Counted from the stretch's first letter, positions 41,342-50,702 are shown. The stretch: 64,000 nucleotides of DNA from Pseudorhizobium tarimense (GCF_022968135.1 NZ_JALJRA010000002.1:124001-188000); one strand, 5' to 3'. Numbers and translations: made by a program. The notes: generated by a model not told the origin, from the letters alone.

Positions 41342-41569
41342 CGTTCGTCGGCGTGACAGACGCTTTGCCTGTCGCGTCGATGCCTCGCCATTCTGCTGAG
41401 AAGGGAACTTGCTGAAGACTGAAATGTTGAGGGCGATCCGGCCCAGTTGGTCGTATCCGCAAGTTCTACACAAGTTGGCCTTCATAAAGCCAAGTTTGAA
41501 GCGGCGAAATCCCTTCTCGGGACGGGACTCGAAGAATCGATTAGGCCGCAACAGCATGGGGAGGTTGGT

Positions 41570-41788
41570 GTGCCTACACAGGTGGTTCGCAATCCGGTTG
41601 GTCCGGACCAGCTCAACATGCTGCAGCAGGTCTTCGACCAGGCCTGCATTGAGCACAATATCAACAAGGCGAGCCCTGACGGCGAGGCGCTGGCGCTGAT
41701 CCTTGTCCATTCCATGCAGAAGGGGCTGAGCGAGAAGGAAAAGCTGGAGTCTCTGGCGCACATTCTTGCAGAAAGCCGCGAGCCTTAA
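41570..41788 (+). CDS. Small hypothetical protein (72 aa)
   Basis: Helical protein (PDQLNMLQQVFDQACIEHNI, then GEALALILVHSMQKGLSEKE) common as a hypothetical in Rhizobiaceae. The GTG at 41570 follows GGGGAGG with good spacing; the longer frame from 41447 is less coding-like. No characterised function. Confidence 0.6.
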   Translation: MPTQVVRNPVGPDQLNMLQQVFDQACIEHNINKASPDGEALALILVHSMQKGLSEKEKLESLAHILAESREP

Positions 41789-41873
41789 GCCGGCACCCTT
41801 GCTCGCCTCGGCCAGCGGAACCTATTGCATCGTTATCAGTTGATCGGGCTGTTGAAGAACGATGGAGGCCGGC

Positions 41874-42185
41874 ATGGCGGAAACGACGGGAAGCGTAAAG
41901 CCTCTGGGCAGCACGGAGCAGGATCAGAGCGAACAGGTCGGCCGCGAGATCGCAAGCTTGCGGACGGAAATCGCCGCACTGCGTGAGCGTCTGTCCGAGC
42001 GCGCCGGTAGCGCCGCGACCTATCTCCAGGAAGAAGCCAACTCGGTCGCCGGAGCCATTCGCGAGCATCCGGCAACGGCGACGACGTTATTCACCCTCGT
42101 CGGCGCCGTAGGCTTCGCTATCGGATATCTGGTGGGCGCACAGTCAGTCGAGAACCGCAGCGCCTGGTATCGCCGCTACTACTAA
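41874..42185 (+). CDS. DUF883/ElaB-like inner-membrane protein (103 aa)
   Basis: N-terminal coiled coil (EIASLRTEIAALRERLSERA), then TYLQEEANSVAGAIREHP and a C-terminal transmembrane segment TTLFTLVGAVGFAIGYLVGA with a basic YRRYY tail. This layout matches the YqjD/ElaB/DUF883 family, tail-anchored proteins that bind ribosomes in stationary phase in E. coli. The ATG at 41874 follows GGAGG; ATG 41862 lies within it. Confidence 0.65.
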   Translation: MAETTGSVKPLGSTEQDQSEQVGREIASLRTEIAALRERLSERAGSAATYLQEEANSVAGAIREHPATATTLFTLVGAVGFAIGYLVGAQSVENRSAWYRRYY

Positions 42186-42204
42186 CCTCCGACACACATC
42201 CAGA

Positions 42205-42663
42205 CTAGCTGGAAACGTCGACCCACTGGGCGCCAACAAGTTCTAACATGCGCTGCGGTTGGATCCGCAGCGCAGCATTCGGTGCGCCCGCTGCCGGAAT
42301 AACCTCTGCGAAGCGTTCGAGCGAAATGTCACAATAGACGGCGACTTCGGATGGCAGCCCGAAAGGGCAGACGCCGCCGACAGGGTGACTGGTTACGGCC
42401 ACCACCTCGTCGCCCGACAGCATTCGCGGCTTTGCCCCGAACTGGTCGCGGAATTTCCGGTTGTCCAGGCGCGCCGTACCGGCCATGACGATCACCAGAA
42501 TGCTCTCGCCCGCCTTCACGCAAATCGTTTTGGCAATCTGTTCCGGGAGGACCTGATGTGCTGCAGCAGCGAGCGCAACCGTAGCCGAGCTTTCCTGCGT
42601 CTCCAGGACTTCGATGTCGGGTGCATGTGTGGCGAGGAATGCGCGGACGGTGTCGAGGCTCAT
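42205..42663 (-). CDS. YbaK/ProX-type aminoacyl-tRNA deacylase (152 aa)
   Basis: Removes wrongly attached amino acids from tRNA. The YbaK fold shows QIAKTICVKAGESILVIVMA (conserved Lys in AKT), NRKFRDQFGAKPRMLSGDEV, the HPVGGVCPFGLP loop and ALRIQPQRMLELVGAQWVDV. The ATG at 42663 is chosen because upstream residues are not family-like. Substrate (Cys, Ala or Pro mischarged tRNA) not decidable. Confidence 0.8.
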   Translation of the reverse strand: MSLDTVRAFLATHAPDIEVLETQESSATVALAAAAHQVLPEQIAKTICVKAGESILVIVMAGTARLDNRKFRDQFGAKPRMLSGDEVVAVTSHPVGGVCPFGLPSEVAVYCDISLERFAEVIPAAGAPNAALRIQPQRMLELVGAQWVDVSS

Positions 42664-42795
42664 GGGGATGCAGGAATAGAAGCAACATCGCCGGGTGGCA
42701 AGCGGGCGCGCGTTTTCCGTAGTTATGCGAAAGTCGCAATGCTGCAGTGCAAAAGTGTGGCTGTTTGTCGAGCATGGATCCTGTATGGTCAAAAC

Positions 42796-42912
42796 ATCGA
42801 CAGACGCACTTCTCCTCCCAGCGTCTTTCGATGGGACTGGCAACACCTCCTCCTCCCGGTTGCTGGTCAGTTTTGGAAACCCGGCGCTCCTCCTCCCGCG
42901 CCGGGTTTTCTG
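42796..42912 (+). ncRNA. Trans-acting sRNA of the alpha-r14 (NfeR1-like) family
   Basis: Three consecutive stem-loops each present an anti-Shine-Dalgarno CCTCC motif in the loop: AGACGC/GCGTCT (42802-42807/42821-42826) with TCTCCTCCC; GCAAC/GTTGC (42840-42844/42859-42863) with CCTCCTCCTCCC; and a perfect 11-base terminator stem at 42877-42887/42898-42908 with TCCTCCTCCC in its loop, then TTTTCTG. This is the known architecture of rhizobial alpha-r14 sRNAs such as NfeR1, which block translation of transporter mRNAs. The exact 5' end is estimated. Confidence 0.75.
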
Positions 42913-43111
42913 TTTTGGCAGAGGCTAGATTTAGCGGGTGCCAGCGTTCTTGACAGACCGTCCACCCGCTTCTATCTCCTCCGCATCGCTATTTGTTGAT
43001 AAGACTGATCTAAGCACCGCCGGTGCTCTCGACTACTTTCCTTCAAATACGAAACCACCCGTTCCAGCCATGCTGGAGCATCGCCGATATTTGCAAGAGA
43101 AAGGCATCGAT

Positions 43112-43321
43112 ATGGCTACCGGTACTGTTAAGTGGTTCAACGCAACCAAGGGCTACGGCTTCATCCAGCCGGACGACGGCTCGGCCGACGTTTTCGTTCA
43201 CATCTCCGCTGTTGAGCGCGCTGGCATGAGCTCGCTGAACGACGGTCAGAAGCTCTCCTACGAGCTCGTAACGGATCGTCGCTCGGGCAAGGTCGCCGCA
43301 GATCAGCTGCAGGCTGCTTAA
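43112..43321 (+). CDS. cspA: Cold shock protein CspA family (69 aa)
   Basis: Single-domain RNA chaperone. [20 protein letters not shown] contains RNP1 (KGYGFI) and [10 protein letters not shown] is RNP2; the rest matches alphaproteobacterial Csp ([20 protein letters not shown]). Standard 69-residue length. A long untranslated stretch separates it from the sRNA terminator at 42908, room for a cold-shock leader. Followed directly by a strong terminator. Confidence 0.9.
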   Translation: MATGTVKWFNATKGYGFIQPDDGSADVFVHISAVERAGMSSLNDGQKLSYELVTDRRSGKVAADQLQAA

Positions 43322-43347
43322 TCTCGCTCGCTAGAGCACGACACTTG

Positions 43348-43375
43348 AAAAGGCCGGCTTCGTCCGGCCTTTTTG
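43348..43375 (+). terminator. Terminator of the cold shock gene
   Basis: AAAGGCCGG / CCGGCCTTT stem around a CTTCGT loop followed by TTTTTG, 27 bases after the csp stop. Confidence 0.9.
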
Positions 43376-43693
43376 TATTTTAGGACTTGCAAATTAACGA
43401 GCACTTCCCCATCTCATGCTCAGCGGCATTTCCGGCGCAGTGAGCAAATGCGGGAGACCGCGCCATTGCAGCGACGGTTTGCATATTCGTCTTTTACGAA
43501 GTGTTAACCAGTTGCGGCGATGATGATCGCCTGAGCCGCTGTTGGCCTCGTGCCTGAAGCGGACGCGCCGGAAATGCCTGTCTCTATTTCTGTGTGACCA
43601 CGGATGTACTGGCACCTGAAGAAAATCGAGACGAGAAAAGGTCGGGTCTAGCCCGACCTTTTTGTTTTTCTGTACCTGCTGGCGCCCTTCAGC
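43376..43693. other. Intergenic region with a bidirectional terminator
   Basis: About 318 bases without a convincing gene. AAAAGGTCGGG at 43636-43646 pairs with CCCGACCTTTTT at 43652-43663, a strong hairpin with T runs on both strands; it would end the reverse M20 gene (stop at 43694) and could also end an unseen forward transcript. I do not recognise an sRNA in 43384-43635. Confidence 0.6.
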
Positions 43694-45083
43694 TCACTCC
43701 GCCAAGGCCGCGATGATGCGCGCCCAGGAGCGGATGCCCTTCTGGAAGGACTTCAGGTCGTACTTCTCGTTGGGAGAGTGGATCCGGTCGTCTACGAGGC
43801 CGAAGCCGACGAGCAGCGAATCCATGCCAAGCATTTTCTGGAAATCACCGACGATCGGGATCGAGCCGCCCATGCCGACCACGACGGCCGGGTTCGCCCA
43901 CTCGTCTGAAAGCGCATCCTTCGCCTTGATCAGCACGGGCGAATCGTAAGAAAGCTGAATGGCCGGCGAACCGCCATGCTCGTGGAACTCGACTGGGCAA
44001 TCCGTTGGAAGCTTGGAGCGGACATAGGCGCGGAAGCTCTCGCGGATCTTCGCCGGATCCTGTTGTCCGACGAGCCGGAACGAGACCTTGGCGGAGGCCT
44101 TGGCAGCAATGACGGTCTTGAAGCCTTCGCCGGTATAGCCACCCCAGATGCCGTTGACCTCGCAGGTCGGCCGCGCCCAAGTCAGTTCCAGAACGGAGCG
44201 CCCCTTTTCGCCGGAAGGAACCGACAGGCCTACTTCACCCAGGAAGCTTTCAGCCGTGCGTCCCAGCGTTTCCCAGCTCGCCTTGATGTTGGAGGGCGTC
44301 TCCTCCACGCCATCATAGAATCCTGGCAGCGTGACCCGCCCGGTCTCGTCTCGAAGGCCCGCCAGGATTTCCGTTAGGATATGGATCGGGTTCGCAGCAG
44401 CACCTCCGAAGAGACCTGAATGAAGGTCGCGATCTGCTGCAGAAATGGTCAGTTCCTCGCCGACCAGGCCGCGCAACGCTGCGGCGATGGCTGGCGTGTC
44501 ACCGTCCCACATGCTGGTATCGCAGACGAGCGCGCAGCCGGCGGTCAGCTCTTTGGCGTTTGCTTCCAGGAACGGCTTCAGCGACGGCGAGCCTGACTCT
44601 TCTTCGCCTTCGAACAGGATGGTCACGCGAACCGGCAGCCTTCCATGCACCTCCTTATAGGCGCGGCAGGCTTCGACGAAGGTCATCAGCTGCCCCTTGT
44701 CGTCGGCTGTTCCGCGCCCGGTGATCACCTTGCGGCCGTTTCCGATGTCCTTGATGGTCGGCGCGAACGGATCATTCTCCCAAAGCTCGATAGGGTCGAC
44801 GGGCTGGACGTCGTAGTGACCGTAGAACAGAACGTGGGGTGAGTCTGCCGTAGCGCCATCGTGATGCGCAACCACCATGGGATGGCCGGCCGTATCCCGG
44901 CATCGAGGCGTCGAAGCCGATCTCCGTGAGCGTTGCCACCAGCCATTCGGCTGCCTGGCGGCAGTCGGCCTTGTAGGCGGGGTCGGTAGAGATGGATTTG
45001 ATGCGCACGAGATCGAATAGGCGCTCCAGGCTCTGCTCGATGTTCTTGTCGGCACGGTCGAGGACGGGAGAAAGATCGGTCAT
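43694..45083 (-). pseudogene. M20 family dipeptidase, interrupted by a one-base frameshift
   Basis: Full-length M20 dipeptidase (about 463 residues) split between two frames. From ATG 45083 the protein starts MTDLSPVLDRADKNIEQSLE and runs to IGFDAS; it then continues only in another frame with DTAGHPMVVAHH. Deleting one base of the GG at 44899-44900 (minus-strand CC) restores MRDTAGHP. Catalytic features are otherwise intact: YGHYDVQP, GRGTADDKGQ, FEGEEESGSP, DRDLHSG and the final zinc His in RIHSPNEKY. Either a recent inactivation or a sequencing error. Confidence 0.8.
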
Positions 45084-45175
45084 GGAGAATTCCTGTCTGC
45101 AAAAACAGGCGCGACCTTAGTGGGTTTCGAAGCCGAATTGAACGCTTGCGGATGGTGGCAAGACCGAAGTTCGCT

Positions 45176-45607
45176 TCAGAGCTTGCGCGCGTTCTCGATC
45201 GCCATGCGCATGTATTCGATCATCAGCTCCCGCTCAAACTTCCGGAAGCCGTCGAACAGGGCGGCATCGGCTTCCGCCGCCGCTTCTATCGCCTGCCGCT
45301 CGAGATCTCTGCCGGCCTCGGTGAGTTGGATGATCTGGGCCCGCCGGTCCTTCGGATGCGGCTCCCGGCGGATAAGACCGCCGCGCTCCATGCGCATCAG
45401 CGTATTGGCGAGTGTTGCCTGCTCCACCTCCAGCCGGTCCAGCAGCTGCTTCTGGGTCAGCCCGTCTTCCTGCCAAAGCTCGAGCAGAACGGGAAACTGT
45501 CCCGGAGAGAAGCCCAAAGCCGTAGCTCTGCTTTGCAGCGAGCGGGCAAAGCCCTTGGCCAGTTGGCCGGCGAGATAGGTAGCGCAATGCGAGCGGTCGA
45601 ACGCCAT
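45176..45607 (-). CDS. MarR family transcriptional regulator (143 aa)
   Basis: Winged helix pattern LLELWQEDGLTQKQLLDRLE, VEQATLANTLMRMERGGLI (recognition helix) and the wing EPHPKDRRAQIIQLTEAGRD, followed by dimerising helices. The ATG at 45607 (MAFDRSHCATYLAGQLAK) is chosen as the family-like start. Neighbours give no clear target; the divergent space to polA holds two large hairpins. Confidence 0.85.
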   Translation of the reverse strand: MAFDRSHCATYLAGQLAKGFARSLQSRATALGFSPGQFPVLLELWQEDGLTQKQLLDRLEVEQATLANTLMRMERGGLIRREPHPKDRRAQIIQLTEAGRDLERQAIEAAAEADAALFDGFRKFERELMIEYMRMAIENARKL

Positions 45608-45698
45608 GGATCGGAGGCCTGTCGCTGTGAAATGGCAGCGATATATAGCGCCCCATGCTTTCGCCAAGCCTGCGTCTCAAGGCGCTCATAAACGAAAA

Positions 45699-45779
45699 CC
45701 GCCACGGCCGGGAGGGGACTCGGCCATGGCGGTCGATAAAGGGGACAAAGGCCCGGAGAGGGGGATAAGGCCTTTGTCC
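45699..45779. repeat. Two adjacent long hairpins between marR and polA
   Basis: CCGCCACGGCCG at 45699-45710 pairs with CGGCCATGGCGG at 45721-45732 (one mismatch), and GGACAAAGGCC at 45743-45753 pairs perfectly with GGCCTTTGTCC at 45769-45779. The 45608-45987 interval has no gene. Paired palindromes like these could be a rhizobial intergenic mosaic (RIME-type) element or a structured polA leader. Confidence 0.55.
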
Positions 45780-45987
45780 GGTCTGGAGTGGCGGGGGACG
45801 AGCCAGCTTCAGACTGCGGCGTGATCAATGCCGGTAAGCCTGAGATGCGCAGCGATCCGAGCCTTTTCAAGGGAAGGATCGATTACAAATTGGTAACGTT
45901 CGGTTGATGCCGCAGCCCCTGCATTGCAGCGTCTTCAGCCGGCAAGTTTTCGTGGACGTCGGAGGTGCCGCAAGCTATTCCATAGCC

Positions 45988-48960
45988 ATGAAAAAAGGCG
46001 ACCATCTCTTCCTTGTCGACGGCTCCGGCTTCATCTTCCGTGCCTTCCACGCCCTTCCACCGCTGACCCGTAAGTCGGACGGCTTGCCGGTCGGTGCCGT
46101 GTCCGGCTTCTGCAACATGCTCTGGAAGCTTCTGACCGACGCCCGCGACACCTCCGTCGGTGTGACGCCGAGCCACTTCGCCGTGATCTTCGATTACTCG
46201 GCCAAGACCTTTCGCAAGGATCTCTATACCGCCTACAAGGCAAACCGCTCCGAGCCGCCTGAGGATCTGGTGCCGCAGTTCGGCCTGATCCGTGAGGCGA
46301 CGCGCGCCTTCAACCTGCCGTGCATCGAGACAGAAGGCTTCGAAGCGGATGACATCATCGCCACCTATGCACGTCAGGCCGAGGCGATCGGAGCCGATGT
46401 CACGATCATCTCTTCCGACAAGGATCTGATGCAGCTCGTGACGCCGAATGTCCACATGTATGACAGCATGAAGGACAAGCAGATCGGCATCCCCGAAGTT
46501 GTCGAGAAGTGGGGCGTCGGGCCGGAGAAGATGATCGACCTCCAAGCCATGGTCGGCGACTCGGTGGATAACGTACCGGGCATCCCTGGCATCGGACCGA
46601 AGACGGCAGCGCAACTGCTGGAAGAGTTCGGCGATCTCGATACGCTGCTCGCCCGCGCCGGCGAAATCAAGCAGGTGAAGCGGCGGGAAAACATCATCGC
46701 CAATGCCGAGCTTGCCCGGCTGTCGCGCCGGCTGGTTCAGCTACGGACGGATGCGCCGCTCGACATGCCGCTCGACGCACTCGTGCTCGAGCCGCAGAAC
46801 GGACCAAAGCTGATCGCCTTCCTCAAGGCCATGGAGTTCGGCACCCTCACACGGCGCGTGGCGGAAGCATGCGACTGCGATGCCAGCGCGATCGACCCGG
46901 CGCAGGTGAAGGTGGAATGGGGCTCGGCTGCACGTGGACCGGATCTCGATGCCGGCACAAGCGCAGGCAAGGCGACGGCTTCCGCAAGAGCAGGTTCCGG
47001 CAAGGCCGGCGCGGCCGACGCCTATGGTGCGACGACCCCGGCAGAGCTCGCAAAGGCGCGTGCAGAGGCCTTCGCCACGGCCAAGATCGACAAGAGCCGC
47101 TACTTCACTATTGATGACGTGGAGGACCTTGACGACTGGATGCGCGCCGCCCAGGAAACGGGAGTGGTTGCCTTCGAGGCGGAAGGGACATCGATCGACC
47201 CTATGCTCTCGGACATCGTCGGCATCTCGCTCGCACTTGCCGACAATACCCATAACCCCTCCGGCACCGACATCCGCGCCGCCTATATTCCCTTCGGCCA
47301 CAAGACCGGCAGCGATGATCTCCTCGGCAACGGGCGTGCCGACAATCAGCTGACGCAGGCCGAGGTCATCGACCGGCTGAAGCCGCTGCTCGAGGATCCT
47401 TCGGTGCTGAAGGTCGGGCACAATCTGAAATATGCCTACCTGCTCCTGAGGCGTCACGGCATCGAGATCGCCGCCTATGACGACGTGATGCTGATGTCCT
47501 ATGTGCTGGAAGCCGGCAAAGGCGGCCACATCCTGGAATCCCTTTCCGATCGGTGGCTGGGCCACATGCCGGCGTCGTTTAAGGACGTGGCAGGCAGCGG
47601 CAAGTCCGGCGTGAGTTTCGATCAGGTAGAGATCGACCGCGCCACCGTCTACGCCGCAGAAAAGGCAGATCTGATGCTCCGGCTCGCTCTGGTGCTGAAG
47701 CCCCGGCTGGCGGCTGACCGGCTGACGCGCGTCTATGAGCGCCTGGAACGGCCTATGGTGGCGACGCTGGCGCGCATGGAAGAACGCGGCATCACCGTTG
47801 ACCGGCAGATCCTGTCACGGCTGTCCGGCGAGCTGGCGCAGAAGGCTGCTGCGATCGAGGACGAGATCTACCAGATCGCCGGCGAGCGCTTCACCATCGG
47901 CTCGCCCAAGCAGCTCGGCGACATCCTTTTCGGCAAGATGGGGCTTCCGGGCGGCGCCAAGACGAAGACCGGACAATGGTCGACCTCTGCGCAGGTGCTT
48001 GAGGATCTGGCCGCCGCCGGACACGAGTTCCCGCGCAAGATCGTCGATTGGCGGCAACTGACCAAGCTCAAGTCGACTTATACGGATGCGCTCCCGGGCT
48101 ACATCCATCCGCAGACCAAGCGCGTCCACACCTCTTATTCGCTCGCCTCGACCACCACGGGGCGTCTCTCCTCCGTAGAGCCCAACCTGCAGAACATCCC
48201 GATCCGCACGCTTGAAGGCCGCAAGATCCGCACCGCCTTCATCTCGACACCGGGGCACAAGCTGGTTTCTGCCGACTACAGCCAGATCGAACTGCGGGTG
48301 CTGGCGCATGTCGCGGACATTCCGCAACTTCGGCAGGCGTTCGCCGATGGGGTGGATATCCACGCCATGACGGCGTCCGAAATGTTCGGCGTGCCGGTCG
48401 AGGGCATGCCGAGCGAGATCCGCCGACGTGCCAAAGCGATCAACTTCGGCATCATCTACGGCATTTCCGCCTTCGGTCTCGCCAACCAGCTCTCGATCGA
48501 ACGGTCGGAAGCCGGCGAGTACATCAAGAAGTATTTCGAGCGCTTCCCCGGCATCCGCGATTACATGGACAGCACCAAGGAGTTCGCCCGCGAGAACGGA
48601 TATGTGGAAACGATCTTCGGCCGCCGCGCGCACTACCCAGAGATCCGCTCGTCGAACCCGCAGGTACGTTCCTTTAACGAGCGTGCGGCCATCAATGCGC
48701 CGATCCAAGGGTCGGCTGCCGACATCATCCGTCGGGCGATGGTGAAGATGGAGCCGGCGCTCCAGGCGGCCAAGCTTTCAGCACGCATGCTGCTGCAGGT
48801 GCATGACGAACTCATCTTCGAGGTCGAAGAGGGCGAGATCGATCAGACCTTGCCTGTCATCACGGCGACGATGGAAGAGGCAGCCATGCCGGCGATTTCG
48901 ATGAAGGTGCCGCTGAAGGTGGACGCACGCGCCGCGTCCAATTGGGACGAAGCCCACTAG
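45988..48960 (+). CDS. polA: DNA polymerase I (990 aa), proofreading motifs degenerate
   Basis: Repairs gaps and removes RNA primers. 5' nuclease domain (about 1-300): FLVDGSGFIFRAFHALPPL, GFEADDIIATYA, SSDKDLMQLV and GIPGIGPKTAAQLL. Polymerase domain (about 620-990): motif A SADYSQIELRVLAH, motif B RRRAKAINFGIIYGISAFGL, motif C LLQVHDELIFE. The middle 3'-5' exonuclease domain keeps its fold but loses catalytic residues: FEAEGT (Klenow D355 is E397), NLKYAYL (D424 is A483), YAAEKAD (D501 is K559). ATG 45988 (MKKGDHLF) is the family start. Confidence 0.93.
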   Translation: MKKGDHLFLVDGSGFIFRAFHALPPLTRKSDGLPVGAVSGFCNMLWKLLTDARDTSVGVTPSHFAVIFDYSAKTFRKDLYTAYKANRSEPPEDLVPQFGLIREATRAFNLPCIETEGFEADDIIATYARQAEAIGADVTIISSDKDLMQLVTPNVHMYDSMKDKQIGIPEVVEKWGVGPEKMIDLQAMVGDSVDNVPGIPGIGPKTAAQLLEEFGDLDTLLARAGEIKQVKRRENIIANAELARLSRRLVQLRTDAPLDMPLDALVLEPQNGPKLIAFLKAMEFGTLTRRVAEACDCDASAIDPAQVKVEWGSAARGPDLDAGTSAGKATASARAGSGKAGAADAYGATTPAELAKARAEAFATAKIDKSRYFTIDDVEDLDDWMRAAQETGVVAFEAEGTSIDPMLSDIVGISLALADNTHNPSGTDIRAAYIPFGHKTGSDDLLGNGRADNQLTQAEVIDRLKPLLEDPSVLKVGHNLKYAYLLLRRHGIEIAAYDDVMLMSYVLEAGKGGHILESLSDRWLGHMPASFKDVAGSGKSGVSFDQVEIDRATVYAAEKADLMLRLALVLKPRLAADRLTRVYERLERPMVATLARMEERGITVDRQILSRLSGELAQKAAAIEDEIYQIAGERFTIGSPKQLGDILFGKMGLPGGAKTKTGQWSTSAQVLEDLAAAGHEFPRKIVDWRQLTKLKSTYTDALPGYIHPQTKRVHTSYSLASTTTGRLSSVEPNLQNIPIRTLEGRKIRTAFISTPGHKLVSADYSQIELRVLAHVADIPQLRQAFADGVDIHAMTASEMFGVPVEGMPSEIRRRAKAINFGIIYGISAFGLANQLSIERSEAGEYIKKYFERFPGIRDYMDSTKEFARENGYVETIFGRRAHYPEIRSSNPQVRSFNERAAINAPIQGSAADIIRRAMVKMEPALQAAKLSARMLLQVHDELIFEVEEGEIDQTLPVITATMEEAAMPAISMKVPLKVDARAASNWDEAH

Positions 48961-48966
48961 TCTGCG

Positions 48967-49563
48967 TCAGGATGACTGTGGCACCGCAAGGTATTGCATC
49001 AGCGCTGCCACCATCGCCTGGCCGGCGTCTTCAATCGATCCGCTGTTGTCGATGGTCACGACGTCGAATTCCCCCGACAGTTCGGGAGAGCTTCGCTGAA
49101 GCCGGCGCAGGATTTCGTCCCGGCTTTCCCGGCCACGTGCCTCCAGCCGTTCGGCCAGCACTTCGAGCCTGGCGGTGATGTTGATCACCGTCATGGACGG
49201 GCAGGCGGTGGCGAAGCGTGGGAGCGCGGAGCGCGATCCATTCGCGATAACGAGATGCCCTTGGGTCACCTGCTTCAGCGCATCGGCAGGAATGCCGTAG
49301 TGAAGCCCATGTGCCTCCCAGGATACGGCGAATTCACCAGCCTCAGCCATCTGCTGAAAATCCGCCTCGCAAACCGCCTCATGCTCCTCGCCGCCGGCCT
49401 CGCCATCGCGGGTGATGACACGCCGAACGAAGACCACGTCGTCCCGGCCTTGAAGCTGCCTGGCGGCGTAGGCCATCAGCGTGTCCTTGCCGGCCCCGCT
49501 CGGGCCGACAACGACGATCAGACGCCCGGGGACCTCTGGCTGGGCTTGTGCTGGCTGATCCAT
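48967..49563 (-). CDS. phnN: Ribose 1,5-bisphosphate phosphokinase PhnN (198 aa)
   Basis: Final kinase of the C-P lyase pathway, converting ribose 1,5-bisphosphate to PRPP with ATP. P-loop VVVGPSGAGKDTLMAYAARQ, then FVRRVITRDGEAGGEEHEAV and WEAHGLHYGIP, all typical of PhnN. ATG 49563 overlaps the phnM stop by 3 bases within ATGA. Last gene of the phn operon; it converges on polA with 6 bases between the stops. Confidence 0.9.
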   Translation of the reverse strand: MDQPAQAQPEVPGRLIVVVGPSGAGKDTLMAYAARQLQGRDDVVFVRRVITRDGEAGGEEHEAVCEADFQQMAEAGEFAVSWEAHGLHYGIPADALKQVTQGHLVIANGSRSALPRFATACPSMTVINITARLEVLAERLEARGRESRDEILRRLQRSSPELSGEFDVVTIDNSGSIEDAGQAMVAALMQYLAVPQSS

Positions 49564-50702
49564 CAGGCGACCCTGCGGCCCTCGCGCCATGTCGCCCGTG
49601 CGACTGGCACGCCGCGCTCGCGGTGTACGCGCACGAGATCGGCGCGTAGACCTGGCGCGATGCTGCCGCGATCTTCCAGCCCCACTGTCCGTGCGGGTGT
49701 CGACGTCACCATGGCGATCGCCTGCGGCAACGAGATGCCATCGACATCATCGGCAAGCACGAAGGGCGCGTGCAGGAGGCTGAGTGGTACATAATCGGAG
49801 GACAGAACGTCCAGAACACCGCGTTCGGCAAGTTCGCGGGCAGCGATATTGCCGGAATGCGACTTGCCGCGGACGATGTTCGGCGCGCCCATCAACACGC
49901 TCATTCCAGCCTTATGGGAGGCTTCCGCGGCGTCGAAGCTGGTCGGAAATTCCGCAAGCCGTACTCCGTGCCCGACGGCTTCGTCGACATGTTGGAGCGT
50001 GGCATCGTCGTGGCTGGCCACCGTAATGCCGCGCTCCGCGCAGACGCGTGCCAGTTCATCGCGATGGAGTGCAGAGTATTTCGCCGATGCCGCCTGGCGG
50101 CGCGTGACGAAGTGGGCGAAGGCCTCGTCGCTGAGTCCACGCTTCTCCTTGTAATACAGGACGTATTGATCCATCGACTGGAACTGGCGCTGACCCGGGG
50201 CGTGGTCCATCAGCGAGACCAGACGCACGTAAGAATCCGTCGCGAAGTCGGCGAAATGCTCCAGCACGTTATCCGATGAGACTTCGCAACGCAGGTGGAA
50301 AAGGTGTTCCGAACGTAGGCGCCCCTCACTCTGCGCCGCCTGGATGGCATTGGCGAGATCGCGCATTTCGCCCTTCTCGAACCCGCCGTCCTCGTCTGAA
50401 CCCATGCGAAGGCAGTCGAAGACGGTGGTAATGCCGGAGGAGGCGACCTGCGCGTCATGCGCCTGGATTGCCGCGGTCGTGTTCCAGCGCACGCCCGGAC
50501 GCGGCGAGTAATGCTGCTCCAGATGGTCCGTGTGGAGCTCGATCAGGCCTGGGAGGAGGTAGTCGCCCTCCATGTCCTCGCCGATCTTGCTGCTGGCCTC
50601 GGAGATTTCCGCAATCTTCCCGTCGCGGATGACAAGCGAACCGGAAACAATCTCGTCATCGACGATGATGCGGGCATTCGACAGAACGGTCTCGGCACTC
50701 AT
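49563..50702 (-). CDS. phnM: Ribose 1-methylphosphonate 5-triphosphate diphosphatase PhnM (379 aa)
   Basis: Amidohydrolase-superfamily enzyme that removes pyrophosphate from the triphosphate made by PhnGHI. Metal-site features: LLPGLIELHTDHLEQHYSPR (HxD-type) near 55, VASHDDATLQHVDEAVGHGV and LDVLSSDYVPLSLLHAPF (catalytic Asp). Length is standard. Coupled to DUF1045 upstream and phnN downstream by ATGA overlaps. Confidence 0.9.
   Translation of the reverse strand: MSAETVLSNARIIVDDEIVSGSLVIRDGKIAEISEASSKIGEDMEGDYLLPGLIELHTDHLEQHYSPRPGVRWNTTAAIQAHDAQVASSGITTVFDCLRMGSDEDGGFEKGEMRDLANAIQAAQSEGRLRSEHLFHLRCEVSSDNVLEHFADFATDSYVRLVSLMDHAPGQRQFQSMDQYVLYYKEKRGLSDEAFAHFVTRRQAASAKYSALHRDELARVCAERGITVASHDDATLQHVDEAVGHGVRLAEFPTSFDAAEASHKAGMSVLMGAPNIVRGKSHSGNIAARELAERGVLDVLSSDYVPLSLLHAPFVLADDVDGISLPQAIAMVTSTPARTVGLEDRGSIAPGLRADLVRVHRERGVPVARATWREGRRVA

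Noticed and set aside
42938..43111. N-terminal extension of the cold shock gene
   Set aside because: The family start is MATGTVKWF at 43112 and the upstream part is leader sequence.
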